Source: a bacterium HR19
Lineage (GTDB): Bacteria > Calescibacteriota > Calescibacteriia > Calescibacteriales > Calescibacteriaceae
Reading direction: 5' to 3'
Length of the DNA: 64,000 nt
NCBI GenBank assembly: GCA_002898315.1
Contig: BEHV01000004.1
Coordinates: forward strand, 78,383 to 142,382
Shown here: in pieces, positions 1 to 8,270 of the stretch
Layout of the letters: each line of letters begins with the position of its first letter
Position numbering within the stretch: position 1 is the first letter of the stretch
Program-made: the position numbers and the translations under genes
Notes under the pieces: generated by a model
Databases searched by the model: none
What the model was told of the DNA's origin: nothing
What the model saw: only the letters and a program-made list of their open reading frames with translations

Positions 1-700
1 TCAACCTGCCGAAAATGTGAGCAAAAGGAAGCCACGCGAAAATTACATCATCTTCCATCGGATATATAACCTGTGATACAGAATGAACCATAGAAAGAAT
101 ATTTCCATAAGTCAGCATGACTCCTTTTGGGACTCCTGTGGTTCCAGATGTATAAACTATTGTTGCTACATCGTCAAGCCCGAGAATATCTATATCTATA
201 TTGTGCCTGAAAGGTTCTCCTGATTTTTCAAACTCATCTAATGTGATAACGCTTTCGGTTTTTTCGGTATCATCGTGATCAAAAACAATCACATGTTCTA
301 CTCCGCCGAGTTCAACACCCTTTAAGTTTTTCAATCTTTCAACGAAAATGACTTTGCATTCCGAATCCTTCAAGATAAAAGATATAGTTTCAGGAGATAT
401 ATTTGGGTATATAGGAACGGTCACACAGCCGGCGGTTTGTATAGCGAGGTCGCAAAGAGTCCATTCACTCCTTGTCTGTGAAAGTATAGCGACCTTATCC
501 TGCTTTTTAAGTCCGAGTTTCAATAAGGCAGCAGATATACTCAGAACCTTATGAGCGGATTCTTTAAATGTCCTTTTGAACCATGAGCCATTATGTTTGA
601 ATATCTCAAAAGTTTTTTCTGATTTTGCTCTTGCTCTCTTTAAAAACGCCTCAGGTAAGCTCCTGAAAGGAAGTTGAGGATACTCTCTTTTTACCACCAC
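1..700 (-). CDS. Long-chain acyl-CoA synthetase (AMP-binding), C-terminus beyond window
   Basis: Activates fatty acids to acyl-CoA through an acyl-AMP intermediate. The reading frame is open from the window edge to a TGA upstream of position 700 and gives about 233 residues. It contains the AMP-binding P-loop signature YTSGTTGVPKGV at 119-163, followed by a stretch ending in AWLPFAHIFGR, typical of long-chain acyl-CoA ligases. The start is uncertain: no ATG is available, and I chose the first of two consecutive GTG codons (Val-Val-Val-Lys); no SD is visible. It faces the same way as the acyl-CoA dehydrogenase behind it, consistent with beta-oxidation. The adenylation C-terminal half is outside the window, so substrate range cannot be judged. 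Confidence 0.85.
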   Translation of the reverse strand, partial: MVVKREYPQLPFRSLPEAFLKRARAKSEKTFEIFKHNGSWFKRTFKESAHKVLSISAALLKLGLKKQDKVAILSQTRSEWTLCDLAIQTAGCVTVPIYPNISPETISFILKDSECKVIFVERLKNLKGVELGGVEHVIVFDHDDTEKTESVITLDEFEKSGEPFRHNIDIDILGLDDVATIVYTSGTTGVPKGVMLTYGNILSMVHSVSQVIYPMEDDVIFAWLPFAHIFGRL

Positions 701-780
701 TGAATGAAGTAAATTAATATATTTCAGGAAAGATTTTCAATTTTAGCAAAAATTATACAATAAAACGTCAAAAATTAAGT

Positions 781-1962
781 TTATAAGTACCCGTATTGTT
801 TCATAAGACGCTTGAAGATAACTCTGCGTTGAATTTCATTTGTTCCCTCACCTATTTCCCCGAGTTTCACATCTCTATACAATCTTTCAACTTTTGTTCC
901 TTTTATGTATCCGAGACCTCCGAAGATTTGAAGAGCATCTGAGGCATTTTTCGTAGCGCGTTCGGCGACAAAAAGTTTCGCACACGATGCAAGAAGTCCC
1001 GCATCTTCAAGACCCATATCATGCATCCACGCGGATTTGAGAATAATAGACCTTCCCATATCAACTGTAATCTGCATATCAACTATTTTGAAATTGACTT
1101 CCTCATAAGCAGCGATTGGTTTTCCAAAAGCATAACGTTCTTTTGAATACCTTATACATTCTTCAAGACAAGCTGACACTATTCCGAGAGAGAAGACAGC
1201 GAGTCCGACCCTGCCTATGTCAAAAACTCTCATAACCTGCTTGAATCCATCTCCCTCTACTCCACCCACTATGTTTTCTGCTAAAACCTCAACTCCGTCT
1301 AAATATAAATCAGAAGTAGGCGAACCTCTCACTCCAAGTTTATCGTAAGGATTTCCGACCGAAAGCCCTCTGCTATCTCTTTCCACTATAAAAGCTGTTA
1401 TTCCTTCGTGCTTTTTTGAATTAGAGTTATCTACTGGAACTCTCGCAAGGACGATAAATAAATCGGCAATCGGACCGTTTGTCACATACGCTTTTGTACC
1501 TGACAGAACATATTTTCCGCCTTTTATTCTTTCAGCTTTTGTTTTGAGAGCTCCGAGGTCTGAACCACAACTTGGCTCGGTCGCACATAAAGCACCTATT
1601 TTTCTTCCCTTAGCGAGGTCGGGGAGATACTTTCTTTTTTGCTCTTCTGTACCAAACATTGCTATAAAGTTCGCACAAAGGAGAGTGTGAGCAAGAGCAG
1701 AAAGATGAGTTGATGCGCATGCTTTCGCAAGATATTCAGACATAGTAAAGTAAGCAGTCCACCTCATTCCTCCACCTCCATACTTTTCTGGAAGAGGGGC
1801 TCCAAGATAACCGAACTGAGCAAGAATGTTCAAGTTATCTTTTATAAGCTCAAGCGACGGGTTTCTGTCAAGCTGTTCTGCTCTTGGTTCTATTCTCTCC
1901 CTACACAACTTTTCAAACTCAGAAAATACAGATTTCTCCTCTTCGCTCCAAGTGAAATCCAT
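781..1962 (-). CDS. Acyl-CoA dehydrogenase
   Basis: FAD-dependent dehydrogenase that makes the alpha-beta double bond in acyl-CoA thioesters. Its 393 residues match the usual family length: an N-terminal helical domain, a middle beta domain with ALCATEPSCGSDLG and KAYVTNGPIADLFIV, and a C-terminal domain ending in the GEGTNEIQRR motif, whose Glu is the usual catalytic base in short/medium-chain members. It lies 80 nt downstream of the acyl-CoA synthetase start on the same strand, so it is probably transcribed first. No SD is seen upstream of the ATG; the leader is only A/T. Chain-length or branched-chain specificity cannot be assigned. Confidence 0.93.
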   Translation of the reverse strand: MDFTWSEEEKSVFSEFEKLCRERIEPRAEQLDRNPSLELIKDNLNILAQFGYLGAPLPEKYGGGGMRWTAYFTMSEYLAKACASTHLSALAHTLLCANFIAMFGTEEQKRKYLPDLAKGRKIGALCATEPSCGSDLGALKTKAERIKGGKYVLSGTKAYVTNGPIADLFIVLARVPVDNSNSKKHEGITAFIVERDSRGLSVGNPYDKLGVRGSPTSDLYLDGVEVLAENIVGGVEGDGFKQVMRVFDIGRVGLAVFSLGIVSACLEECIRYSKERYAFGKPIAAYEEVNFKIVDMQITVDMGRSIILKSAWMHDMGLEDAGLLASCAKLFVAERATKNASDALQIFGGLGYIKGTKVERLYRDVKLGEIGEGTNEIQRRVIFKRLMKQYGYL

Positions 1963-2026
1963 AACAAGATAAAAAATTAAAATATATTATTGCTGTTTAT
2001 ATTTTTCAGAATTTTTGAACGTTCGG

Positions 2027-2575
2027 TCAAGAAAGAGATACTGTTTTTCTGCCTTTTTCCATAACATAAAGAGAGAAAATTATTCCTAAAAATACACCGA
2101 AGAAATTCATTCCGACATCTTTCCATTCAAAGTATCTTCTCAAATGCGGGAAAATGTTTTGAACCTGCAAGACCCCCTGAATAAGTTCATCAGAGAAACC
2201 CACAATCGCACCACCAGAAAAAGCTAAAAAATATCTCATTCTTTCTCTTTGAAACGCCTTTGAAAGAATAAATCCCAAAAAACCATATTCAATAAAGTGA
2301 ATTCTTTCAGCAGGAATCTCCATAAGGAGAACTATTGAAAGACCTGTAAATAGGAGGAATAACATCCAGAACTTACCCCTTGTGTTAAGTTCAAAAAATC
2401 TTACGATGAAAAATATGTAAAAAAGTGAGATAATAATCACTCCTGAAACAAATAAAGAGTAGCTCTTTCCGAAAACTTTTCTTATCTCATCTACAACAAA
2501 AGGAGCAAGAGGGATTGTAAGGAAAATCAAAAAAACATAGCAAATTATCATAAACCATAGCTTTCTTTCACTCAT
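2027..2575 (-). CDS. VanZ-like family membrane protein
   Basis: A 182-residue polytopic membrane protein with four to five hydrophobic segments. The family pattern is visible: HFIEYGFLGF around residue 92, GFSDELIQG near 125, then a conserved D and N in DVGMNFFG before the last membrane helix. VanZ-like proteins are widespread; the namesake raises teicoplanin resistance but most members have no known job, so no resistance role should be inferred. It stands between the acyl-CoA dehydrogenase and a glycosyltransferase on the same strand, which would be compatible with an envelope function. Confidence 0.75.
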   Translation of the reverse strand: MSERKLWFMIICYVFLIFLTIPLAPFVVDEIRKVFGKSYSLFVSGVIIISLFYIFFIVRFFELNTRGKFWMLFLLFTGLSIVLLMEIPAERIHFIEYGFLGFILSKAFQRERMRYFLAFSGGAIVGFSDELIQGVLQVQNIFPHLRRYFEWKDVGMNFFGVFLGIIFSLYVMEKGRKTVSLS

Positions 2576-2639
2576 TTTATCAAAAAAGAACTTTTAATCT
2601 ATTCATAAGAATTTTGCAATTTACTTTCAAACTTGTGGT

Positions 2640-3869
2640 TTATCTGTTGTCAGGAAGCAAAGAATCAACAACTGACCTAATATCTTGTGAAAACTTGTGG
2701 AAAGAAAAAATTTTTTCAAATCTTTCTCTCATCTTGATGGAAATCTCACGATATAAATCTTTATCTTGTATAAGTTGCCTCAAAGTTTGCACCGCTCGGG
2801 ATAATAAATCTTTTTCTCTCTCCTCGTATTTTTCCGATAAATTTGAGTTTGATTTAATGATGAGGGTTTCTTCTCCAATTGTTTCAGGAAGGGCACCGTA
2901 CCCCAGCGCAATAACAGGAACACCACAAGCCATAGATTCTATTGCTACAAGAGAACTTGTCTCAACAAGCGAAGGTATAAAAACAATATCCACAGAAGAA
3001 TATACTTCTTCAATCTTCTTAAAACCCATGAAATTTATGTAATCAGCTACTCCGAGGTCGTGAGATAATTTTTCTATTCTTTTCTTATATAATTTATCTT
3101 CATCTCCGAAAAAAAGCAGTCGGACATTTTCTCCTGATTTTCTGAGTTCCGAAATAACCTTCACAGCAAATATTTGGTTTTTATTTTGCGAAACCTTACC
3201 TATAACTCCTAATAAAAACTGATTATCTCCTTTCAATTTCTTCTGCCTGCCAAAAAGAGCTTTGATCCTTTTAGAGTAAATCTTTTTCAAGATATTCTCT
3301 CTCTCCTCATCAATGGAGTTATAAACAACTTTAATTTTTTCTGGATTCTTATTTTCAAAGTGCTTCGCTACAAAGTTTGATACACATACGATCTTTTCTG
3401 ACATATTGTAAGCTAAATCGTAAATTTTCTTTGAAGGGAAAAATAAATTAGGGTCCTCCCATACCTCATGGATATGCCACACATGCTTTTTTTTCAAGAT
3501 AAGAGAAGCAAAAGCACCAACTGGATTAACTATTGAGTTAGACCAAACAATGTCAAAATCTTTCAAGAACCTCAGAGCAATTCCTACCGAAAATGGCAGA
3601 AAAGAAAAAGACAAAGTGAGAAATAAAAATGGGTTTTTCAATATATCAGGAGAAGAAGAGGAGAAGAAAGGTATTCTGGGGGCAACCCACCAGCTCATAG
3701 GAATAAATCTGGTTCTGACACCCAGAGTATCAAGCTTTTCTTTCAGCGCTCCGTTTTTAGGCAAGAACACCTCAACATAAAAATCTTTTTTGAAAACCTT
3801 TGCAAGAAGAAAAGATATATATTCTGCTCCGTGCAAACCAGAAGCGTGAGATAAAATGGCTACCTTCAT
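2640..3869 (-). CDS. Glycosyltransferase family 4 (GT-B)
   Basis: Retaining sugar transferase of the GT4 type, probably acting on cell-surface polysaccharide. Its 409 residues show the two-Rossmann GT-B layout: N-terminal AILSHASGLHGAEYI, and a C-terminal Glycos_transf_1 domain with LLGVIGKVSQNKNQ, and the nucleotide-sugar site SLVETSSLVAIESMACGVPVIA (the E-x7-E element) around residues 300-320. No genes for sugar nucleotide synthesis are next to it, so the donor and acceptor are unknown. The upstream region to the divergent tusA gene (3870-3947) is A/T-rich and would hold both promoters. Confidence 0.87.
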   Translation of the reverse strand: MKVAILSHASGLHGAEYISFLLAKVFKKDFYVEVFLPKNGALKEKLDTLGVRTRFIPMSWWVAPRIPFFSSSSPDILKNPFLFLTLSFSFLPFSVGIALRFLKDFDIVWSNSIVNPVGAFASLILKKKHVWHIHEVWEDPNLFFPSKKIYDLAYNMSEKIVCVSNFVAKHFENKNPEKIKVVYNSIDEERENILKKIYSKRIKALFGRQKKLKGDNQFLLGVIGKVSQNKNQIFAVKVISELRKSGENVRLLFFGDEDKLYKKRIEKLSHDLGVADYINFMGFKKIEEVYSSVDIVFIPSLVETSSLVAIESMACGVPVIALGYGALPETIGEETLIIKSNSNLSEKYEEREKDLLSRAVQTLRQLIQDKDLYREISIKMRERFEKIFSFHKFSQDIRSVVDSLLPDNR

Positions 3870-3947
3870 AAATCCAAAAACAACCTATAAATTAAAATTT
3901 ACAGAAAAATAAATGTGTAGGGTTGAATAAATTAAACTTTGTAAGAT

Positions 3948-4211
3948 ATGGCAGAACAAACCGAGGTAAATCCTTCTCCGAAAGCAGATGTGTTTTTAGA
4001 CCTCAAAGGAACTCCCTGCCCTCTCAACTATGTGAAAGCTAAAATAAAATTAGAGGAAATGGAAAAAGGTCAGATTTTAGAGGTAATACTAGACGATGGC
4101 GAACCCATAAGGAATGTTCCTCTATCTCTAAAACAAGATGGGCAGGAGATACTTATACAGGAAAAAATAGATGAAAAACACTGGAGAGTTCTTGTGAGAA
4201 AAATAAAGTAG
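3948..4211 (+). CDS. TusA-family sulfurtransferase
   Basis: Small sulfur-carrier protein of 87 residues. TusA-type proteins hand persulfide sulfur to tRNA thiolation, molybdenum-cofactor or dissimilatory sulfur pathways. The acceptor-cysteine motif is LKGTPCPLNYVKAKI near residues 19-33; the position usually Pro after CP-x is Asn here, but the Cys is kept. The distal half (DDGEPIRNVPLSLKQDGQEI) is typical of the fold. The 16-residue N-terminal extension is probably disordered. There are no sulfur-oxidation genes beside it, so which pathway it serves is open. No SD precedes the ATG. Confidence 0.85.
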   Translation: MAEQTEVNPSPKADVFLDLKGTPCPLNYVKAKIKLEEMEKGQILEVILDDGEPIRNVPLSLKQDGQEILIQEKIDEKHWRVLVRKIK

Positions 4212-4245
4212 AGCAAGGTGTTCTCGTAAAACTCTGATAGTAGAG

Positions 4246-4281
4246 ATTTCAGAAATCAGCATTCAAGCATTCGGCTGAAAT
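4246..4281. other. Imperfect inverted repeat between tusA and pssA
   Basis: ATTTCAG (4246-4252) and CTGAAAT (4275-4281) can form a 7-bp stem with a 22-nt loop in the 127-nt gap after tusA. There is no following T-run, so it is a poor intrinsic terminator. The rest of this gap shows nothing else I recognise. Confidence 0.25.
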
Positions 4282-4338
4282 TCAAAGTTTGCAAAAAAGA
4301 GCGAAAGAAAAATCTAAAAAATTAAATTGAAAGTAATA

Positions 4339-5133
4339 ATGAAAAAAGAGCTGAAATTTGCTTCAAATTTTTTAACATCTTTGAATTTGTTTTGTGGATT
4401 TACTTCAATTTTGCTCAGCTTTGAAGGGAAATTCAACTTTGCGTTTTATTTCATTTTTCTTGGTCTTATATTTGATATGGCAGATGGCAGGATAGCGAGG
4501 GCTCTTGGAATATCATCAAGGTTTGGACTTGAATTTGATTCGCTCGCTGACCTCACAACATTCGGCATAGCTCCATCTGCAATAGTATATAATATGTTCT
4601 TGAAAGAATTTGAATTTGGAAAAATAATTTCTTTTTTGCCGGTTCTTTCTGTTGCGATACGGCTTGCGAGATTTAATGTGAATTCTGAGACAAAAGCGAA
4701 AGAGTATTTTGAAGGACTTTCATCTCCACTTGGCGCATTCCTCATAATTTCACTTTCATTTATTTTCAAAGATGCTATTGTTCTGAACACAAAGATAACA
4801 AAAATCTTGTTTTTTCTATTGATTTTTTCTATATCGGTATTGCAGGTTAGCACCATAAAGTTCAGGTCTTTCAAAGAAGTAAAGACATCAAAGGTTATTC
4901 CTTATTTTCTCTTTCTTCCACCTGTACTTTTATGGCTACTTTTTTTCAAGCAGAAAATTTTCTTCATTATATCTATCTTTGGAATAACTTGCTATATTAT
5001 TTATAATATCATTTTTGAGAATTTGAGGTATGGAAAAGGTATATATATTCGACACGACTTTGAGAGACGGAGAGCAAGCACCGGGCTTCTCAATGACAAT
5101 AGAAGAGAAGATCAAGATGGCTCAGGCACTTGA
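4339..5133 (+). CDS. pssA: CDP-diacylglycerol--serine O-phosphatidyltransferase
   Basis: Integral-membrane enzyme that transfers CDP-diacylglycerol's phosphatidyl group to serine, the first step to phosphatidylethanolamine. The CDP-alcohol phosphotransferase motif is complete: D-M-A-D-G-R-I-A-R followed by G, D and D in SRFGLEFDSLAD, around residues 45-75. Several hydrophobic helices follow. I start at the ATG at 4339 because a TAAATT box lies 10 nt before it; an in-frame TTG at 4327 would add four residues. The reading frame does not stop before leuA but runs 104 nt into it in another frame, adding a basic, non-membrane tail of about 34 residues. Assignment to serine rather than another alcohol is by resemblance to PssA. 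Confidence 0.88.
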   Translation: MKKELKFASNFLTSLNLFCGFTSILLSFEGKFNFAFYFIFLGLIFDMADGRIARALGISSRFGLEFDSLADLTTFGIAPSAIVYNMFLKEFEFGKIISFLPVLSVAIRLARFNVNSETKAKEYFEGLSSPLGAFLIISLSFIFKDAIVLNTKITKILFFLLIFSISVLQVSTIKFRSFKEVKTSKVIPYFLFLPPVLLWLLFFKQKIFFIISIFGITCYIIYNIIFENLRYGKGIYIRHDFERRRASTGLLNDNRREDQDGSGT

Positions 5134-6586
5134 GAAACTCGGAGTAGACATAATAGAAGCTGGCTTCCCCATAACATCAGAAGGCGACTTTGAGGCAGTA
5201 AGAGAAATATCAAAAAGGATAGAAAGAGCGACAATATGCGCACTTGCAAGATGTGAGGAAGTTGATATAGAAAGAGCAGCGGAAGCACTTGCATACGCAA
5301 GAAGAAAAAGAATCCATGTCTTCATAGCAACAAGCGAAATACACATGAAATATAAACTCAGATTAACCGAAGAGCAAGTCCTTGAAAAAGCGATAAAAGC
5401 GGTAAGATTGGCAAAAAGATATGCAGATGAAGTTGAGTTCTCCGCAGAAGACGCAACAAGGTCTGACCCCGAATTCCTCATAAAAGTGTTCAAAGAGGTG
5501 GTAAAAGAGGGAGCAGATGTCATAAATATACCCGACACGGTTGGCTACACATTACCCTTTGAGTTCTATGAACTTGTAAAAAGAGTAAAAGAAGAGATTT
5601 CAAAAGTAGGGAGACCAATAATTTCTGTCCACTGCCACAATGACCTTGGACTTGCAACAGCAAACACACTCGCAGGAGTGCTAGCAGGAGCGAGGCAGTG
5701 CGAAGTGGCTCTCAACAGCATAGGAGAAAGAGCAGGAAACACTTCTCTTGAAGAAGTTGTCATGGCGATAAAAACAAGAAAAGATTTCTTCAAAATCGTC
5801 TATACAGATATAAACACAAAGGAAATTTATCCCGCATCAAGATTGCTCTCAAAGATAACAGGAGTTCAGGTCCCACCGAATAAAGCTATTGTCGGTCAGA
5901 ACGCGTTTGCTCACGAAGCTGGAATCCATCAAGATGGAGTTCTCAAAAACCCGCTCACCTATGAGATAATGAGACCAGAAGATGTAGGATTCCCAAGCTC
6001 ACAAATAATTATAGGTAAGCACTCGGGAAGACACGCCCTCGCAAAAAAACTGGCAGAACTCGGATATGAACTATCACAAGAAGAACTGAAAGCGGTATAT
6101 CAGAAAGTCAAAGAACTTGCAGACAAGAAAAAAAGAGTATATGACGAAGATATAGAAGCTATTGTTTTTGAAGAAATACTCAAAACCAAAAAAGAAGATA
6201 GATACGAGCTTGTATCGGTAAATTTTGCAGCAGGAACAGATATAATTCCTTCGGCAACTGTGATCATAAAAGATAGCGGAAAAACCCTGAAAGCTTCTGC
6301 AACAGGAGATGGTCCAGTAGATGCGGTATATAAAGCAATTCAAAACTGCCTTGATATACACCCGGAACTTATAGATTATTCTGTGAAGTCAATTTCAGGA
6401 GGAACCGACGCACAGGGAGAAGTTTCTGTTGTTCTGAAAGTAGGAGATATCTCCGCAAGCGGAACCGGGATAAGCACAGATATAGTTGTAGCATCGGCAA
6501 AAGCTTTTCTCTCTGCAATAAACAGAATAGAAAAAGCATCTAGAATAAAAAGACATCTTTCACTTAAAGAATCACGAGCTCTCTAA
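5030..6586 (+). CDS. leuA: 2-isopropylmalate synthase
   Basis: Condenses acetyl-CoA with 2-oxoisovalerate, the first committed step of leucine synthesis. The 518 residues form a full-length enzyme: a TIM barrel with DTTLRDGEQAPG at 8-19, metal-binding HCHND at 201-205 and GERAGNTSLEEV near 238, then a linker and the C-terminal LeuA regulatory domain (about 390-510) that normally gives leucine feedback inhibition. The start is firm: GAGG lies 3 nt before the ATG and the N-terminus aligns with the family start. It begins inside the pssA reading frame, so its translation may be coupled to pssA. The other leu genes are not in the window. Confidence 0.95.
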   Translation: MEKVYIFDTTLRDGEQAPGFSMTIEEKIKMAQALEKLGVDIIEAGFPITSEGDFEAVREISKRIERATICALARCEEVDIERAAEALAYARRKRIHVFIATSEIHMKYKLRLTEEQVLEKAIKAVRLAKRYADEVEFSAEDATRSDPEFLIKVFKEVVKEGADVINIPDTVGYTLPFEFYELVKRVKEEISKVGRPIISVHCHNDLGLATANTLAGVLAGARQCEVALNSIGERAGNTSLEEVVMAIKTRKDFFKIVYTDINTKEIYPASRLLSKITGVQVPPNKAIVGQNAFAHEAGIHQDGVLKNPLTYEIMRPEDVGFPSSQIIIGKHSGRHALAKKLAELGYELSQEELKAVYQKVKELADKKKRVYDEDIEAIVFEEILKTKKEDRYELVSVNFAAGTDIIPSATVIIKDSGKTLKASATGDGPVDAVYKAIQNCLDIHPELIDYSVKSISGGTDAQGEVSVVLKVGDISASGTGISTDIVVASAKAFLSAINRIEKASRIKRHLSLKESRAL

Positions 6587-6607
6587 AAATAAAACCTGTA
6601 TAAGCTT

Positions 6608-7123
6608 ATGAATAGAAAAAGCAAAGTTTTGATAATTGTTTTTTCCTTCCTTTCAGGAGCGATATTTTTCGGACTTTTCCTGCCGGGAGTTTTCAAATCC
6701 AAAAGGTTATTTGAGAGAACAACTCTGCTCGGAAAAACCCCTCCCGAATTTCTTCTGCGGGTAAACGGAGAAAAAATAAAACTTTCTGAAATAATTGAAA
6801 GAGAAAAAGACAAAGTCATCATTATAAACTTTTTTGCTTCATGGTGTACAGAATGCAGAGAAGAGAGAAAAAAACTTCTTGAACTCAGAGAAAAAGCGAA
6901 GGTTATAGGGGTTGTCTTTCAAGATACAGAGAAAAACATAAGAGATTACCTTGAAGAACTTAATCCTTACCACTTTGTATATTTTGATAGCGGAGAAGTC
7001 GCTCTTGATTACGGAATAACCGGAGTTCCAGAAACCTTTGTCGTAAAGGATGGAAAAATCATAAAAAAGTTCATAGGACCGATAGAAAAAGAAGAGATAG
7101 AAAAATTGATAAGCTCACAATAA
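6608..7123 (+). CDS. TlpA/ResA-like thioredoxin-fold protein
   Basis: Predicted membrane-anchored thiol-disulfide oxidoreductase of 171 residues facing the periplasm. It has an N-terminal hydrophobic anchor (about residues 7-28), then a TlpA/AhpC-TSA-type domain with the redox pair in SWCTECREE (Cys80 and Cys83) and the cis-proline region GVPETFVV. Such proteins reduce apocytochrome c or keep periplasmic cysteines reduced; the partner here is unknown because no cytochrome biogenesis genes are adjacent. It follows leuA by 21 nt on the same strand and is probably co-transcribed. Confidence 0.88.
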   Translation: MNRKSKVLIIVFSFLSGAIFFGLFLPGVFKSKRLFERTTLLGKTPPEFLLRVNGEKIKLSEIIEREKDKVIIINFFASWCTECREERKKLLELREKAKVIGVVFQDTEKNIRDYLEELNPYHFVYFDSGEVALDYGITGVPETFVVKDGKIIKKFIGPIEKEEIEKLISSQ

Positions 7124-7144
7124 GCAAGATGAAAAAATTGTTTT

Positions 7145-7150
7145 TAAAAT
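7145..7150 (+). promoter_or_regulatory. TAAAAT box 9 nt before the start of the 7160 gene
   Basis: TAAAAT sits so close to the ATG that a transcript from it would begin at or near the start codon. No SD is present. The surrounding 16 bases, TTTTAAAATTTATCAG at 7142-7157, recur exactly before pyrR (24229-24244). No clear -35 element at the standard spacing. Confidence 0.45.
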
Positions 7151-7159
7151 TTATCAGTA

Positions 7160-8206
7160 ATGGAAGAGGGATCAAAGAATTCAGAATACACAATACTGAC
7201 ACTGGAACAAATCAAAACTCTTCTTGAAGATAAAGATACTTCTCCAATAGCCGAACTTTATGGCAGAGGGAAACTAACAAAGTGCATGAGTTTGGGAGAG
7301 AAAGTATTACAAAAAGATATTCCTGAAAGCAAAAAGGAGCTAATAAGGAAAATAATTTCAAGGTGTAAAGAGCACTTGGAGAAAGATTTTGATAAAAAGA
7401 GTTTAATTCCGAAAATAAATAAACTCGCCGAACCAAAAGATTTAACACAAATATCAATAAGAGCTATATCAATGTATCTTACACTGACAAAATCACTTCT
7501 TGAACACCTTAAACTGCCCTACTCCTCGCATATGGCAGATAGCTGGCTCAGACACTGGGAATACTCAAATGCAATAATATTCTCACAGACCGAAAGCTGG
7601 ATGAGAATTCTTGATGCAGGAGGAACGGGAACAATTTTCTCATATCTCCTCGCTCTTTTGGGATGTCAAACTTACACCGTTGACATAGATGAAAGCAAAA
7701 TTAAATCTGCTATTTTCACCTCAGAAAAACTTGGACTAAAAAATATATTTCACCTGAAACAAGATATAAGACAGCTTGAATTTCCAGATAATTTTTTTGA
7801 TAGAGTTTTTTCAATATCTGTAATTGAACATCTAGAACCTGAAACGTTAGGAAAAGCAGTGAAAGAATTAGCAAGAGTACTGAAACCCGGAGGAATACTA
7901 ACCATCACTTTTGATTATGGAAATTACTACGGAGAAAAATTTACCCCGGGAAGTATTAAATCTCCTTCTGACCTAAAAAGAAGGATAATTGATGAATCAG
8001 GATTAGAGATTCTGTATAATCCATCTATAGAGGTAGAGGTAGAACTTCAGCCACTATTACCGTATGAATCAATGGAATATATCTTTGGAATCATAATACT
8101 GAAAAAACCCGGCGAAGAAAAAAGACCGGAAATTGTGGACCTGAGCTGGTTTGCAACAAAAAGAATTTTCGGAACAATAGATGGAACCGTAACCTTGAAA
8201 CTGTAG
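7160..8206 (+). CDS. SAM-dependent class I methyltransferase, substrate unknown
   Basis: A 348-residue protein with an N-terminal helical region of about 140 residues of no recognised family and a C-terminal Methyltransf_11-type domain. SAM-binding motifs are visible: motif I is unusual, ILDAGGTGTIFSYL (G-G-T-G-T rather than G-x-G-x-G), then TVDID as the acidic end of beta-2, and VFSISVIEHLEP plus RVLKPGGILTITFDYG as motifs III-IV. It may methylate a small molecule or a surface glycan; nothing nearby decides. It is read toward the convergent flgE gene, 64 nt away; that gap shows no terminator-like hairpin. Confidence 0.72.
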   Translation: MEEGSKNSEYTILTLEQIKTLLEDKDTSPIAELYGRGKLTKCMSLGEKVLQKDIPESKKELIRKIISRCKEHLEKDFDKKSLIPKINKLAEPKDLTQISIRAISMYLTLTKSLLEHLKLPYSSHMADSWLRHWEYSNAIIFSQTESWMRILDAGGTGTIFSYLLALLGCQTYTVDIDESKIKSAIFTSEKLGLKNIFHLKQDIRQLEFPDNFFDRVFSISVIEHLEPETLGKAVKELARVLKPGGILTITFDYGNYYGEKFTPGSIKSPSDLKRRIIDESGLEILYNPSIEVEVELQPLLPYESMEYIFGIIILKKPGEEKRPEIVDLSWFATKRIFGTIDGTVTLKL

Positions 8207-8270
8207 GAATATCATTTCTAATAAACCCGAAGGAGAAGCTCAATTCAAAAGAAAGGATATTTTTAACCAA

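Noticed and set aside
2027-2575. Teicoplanin resistance gene
   Set aside because: VanZ-like family only; no van cluster and most members are not resistance genes.
4201-4326. Intrinsic terminator after tusA
   Set aside because: The inverted repeat has a 22-nt loop and no T-run.
5122-5538. Minus-strand frame of 138 residues inside leuA
   Set aside because: Ser/Ala-rich shadow of the leuA codons with no motifs; leuA has full family motifs.
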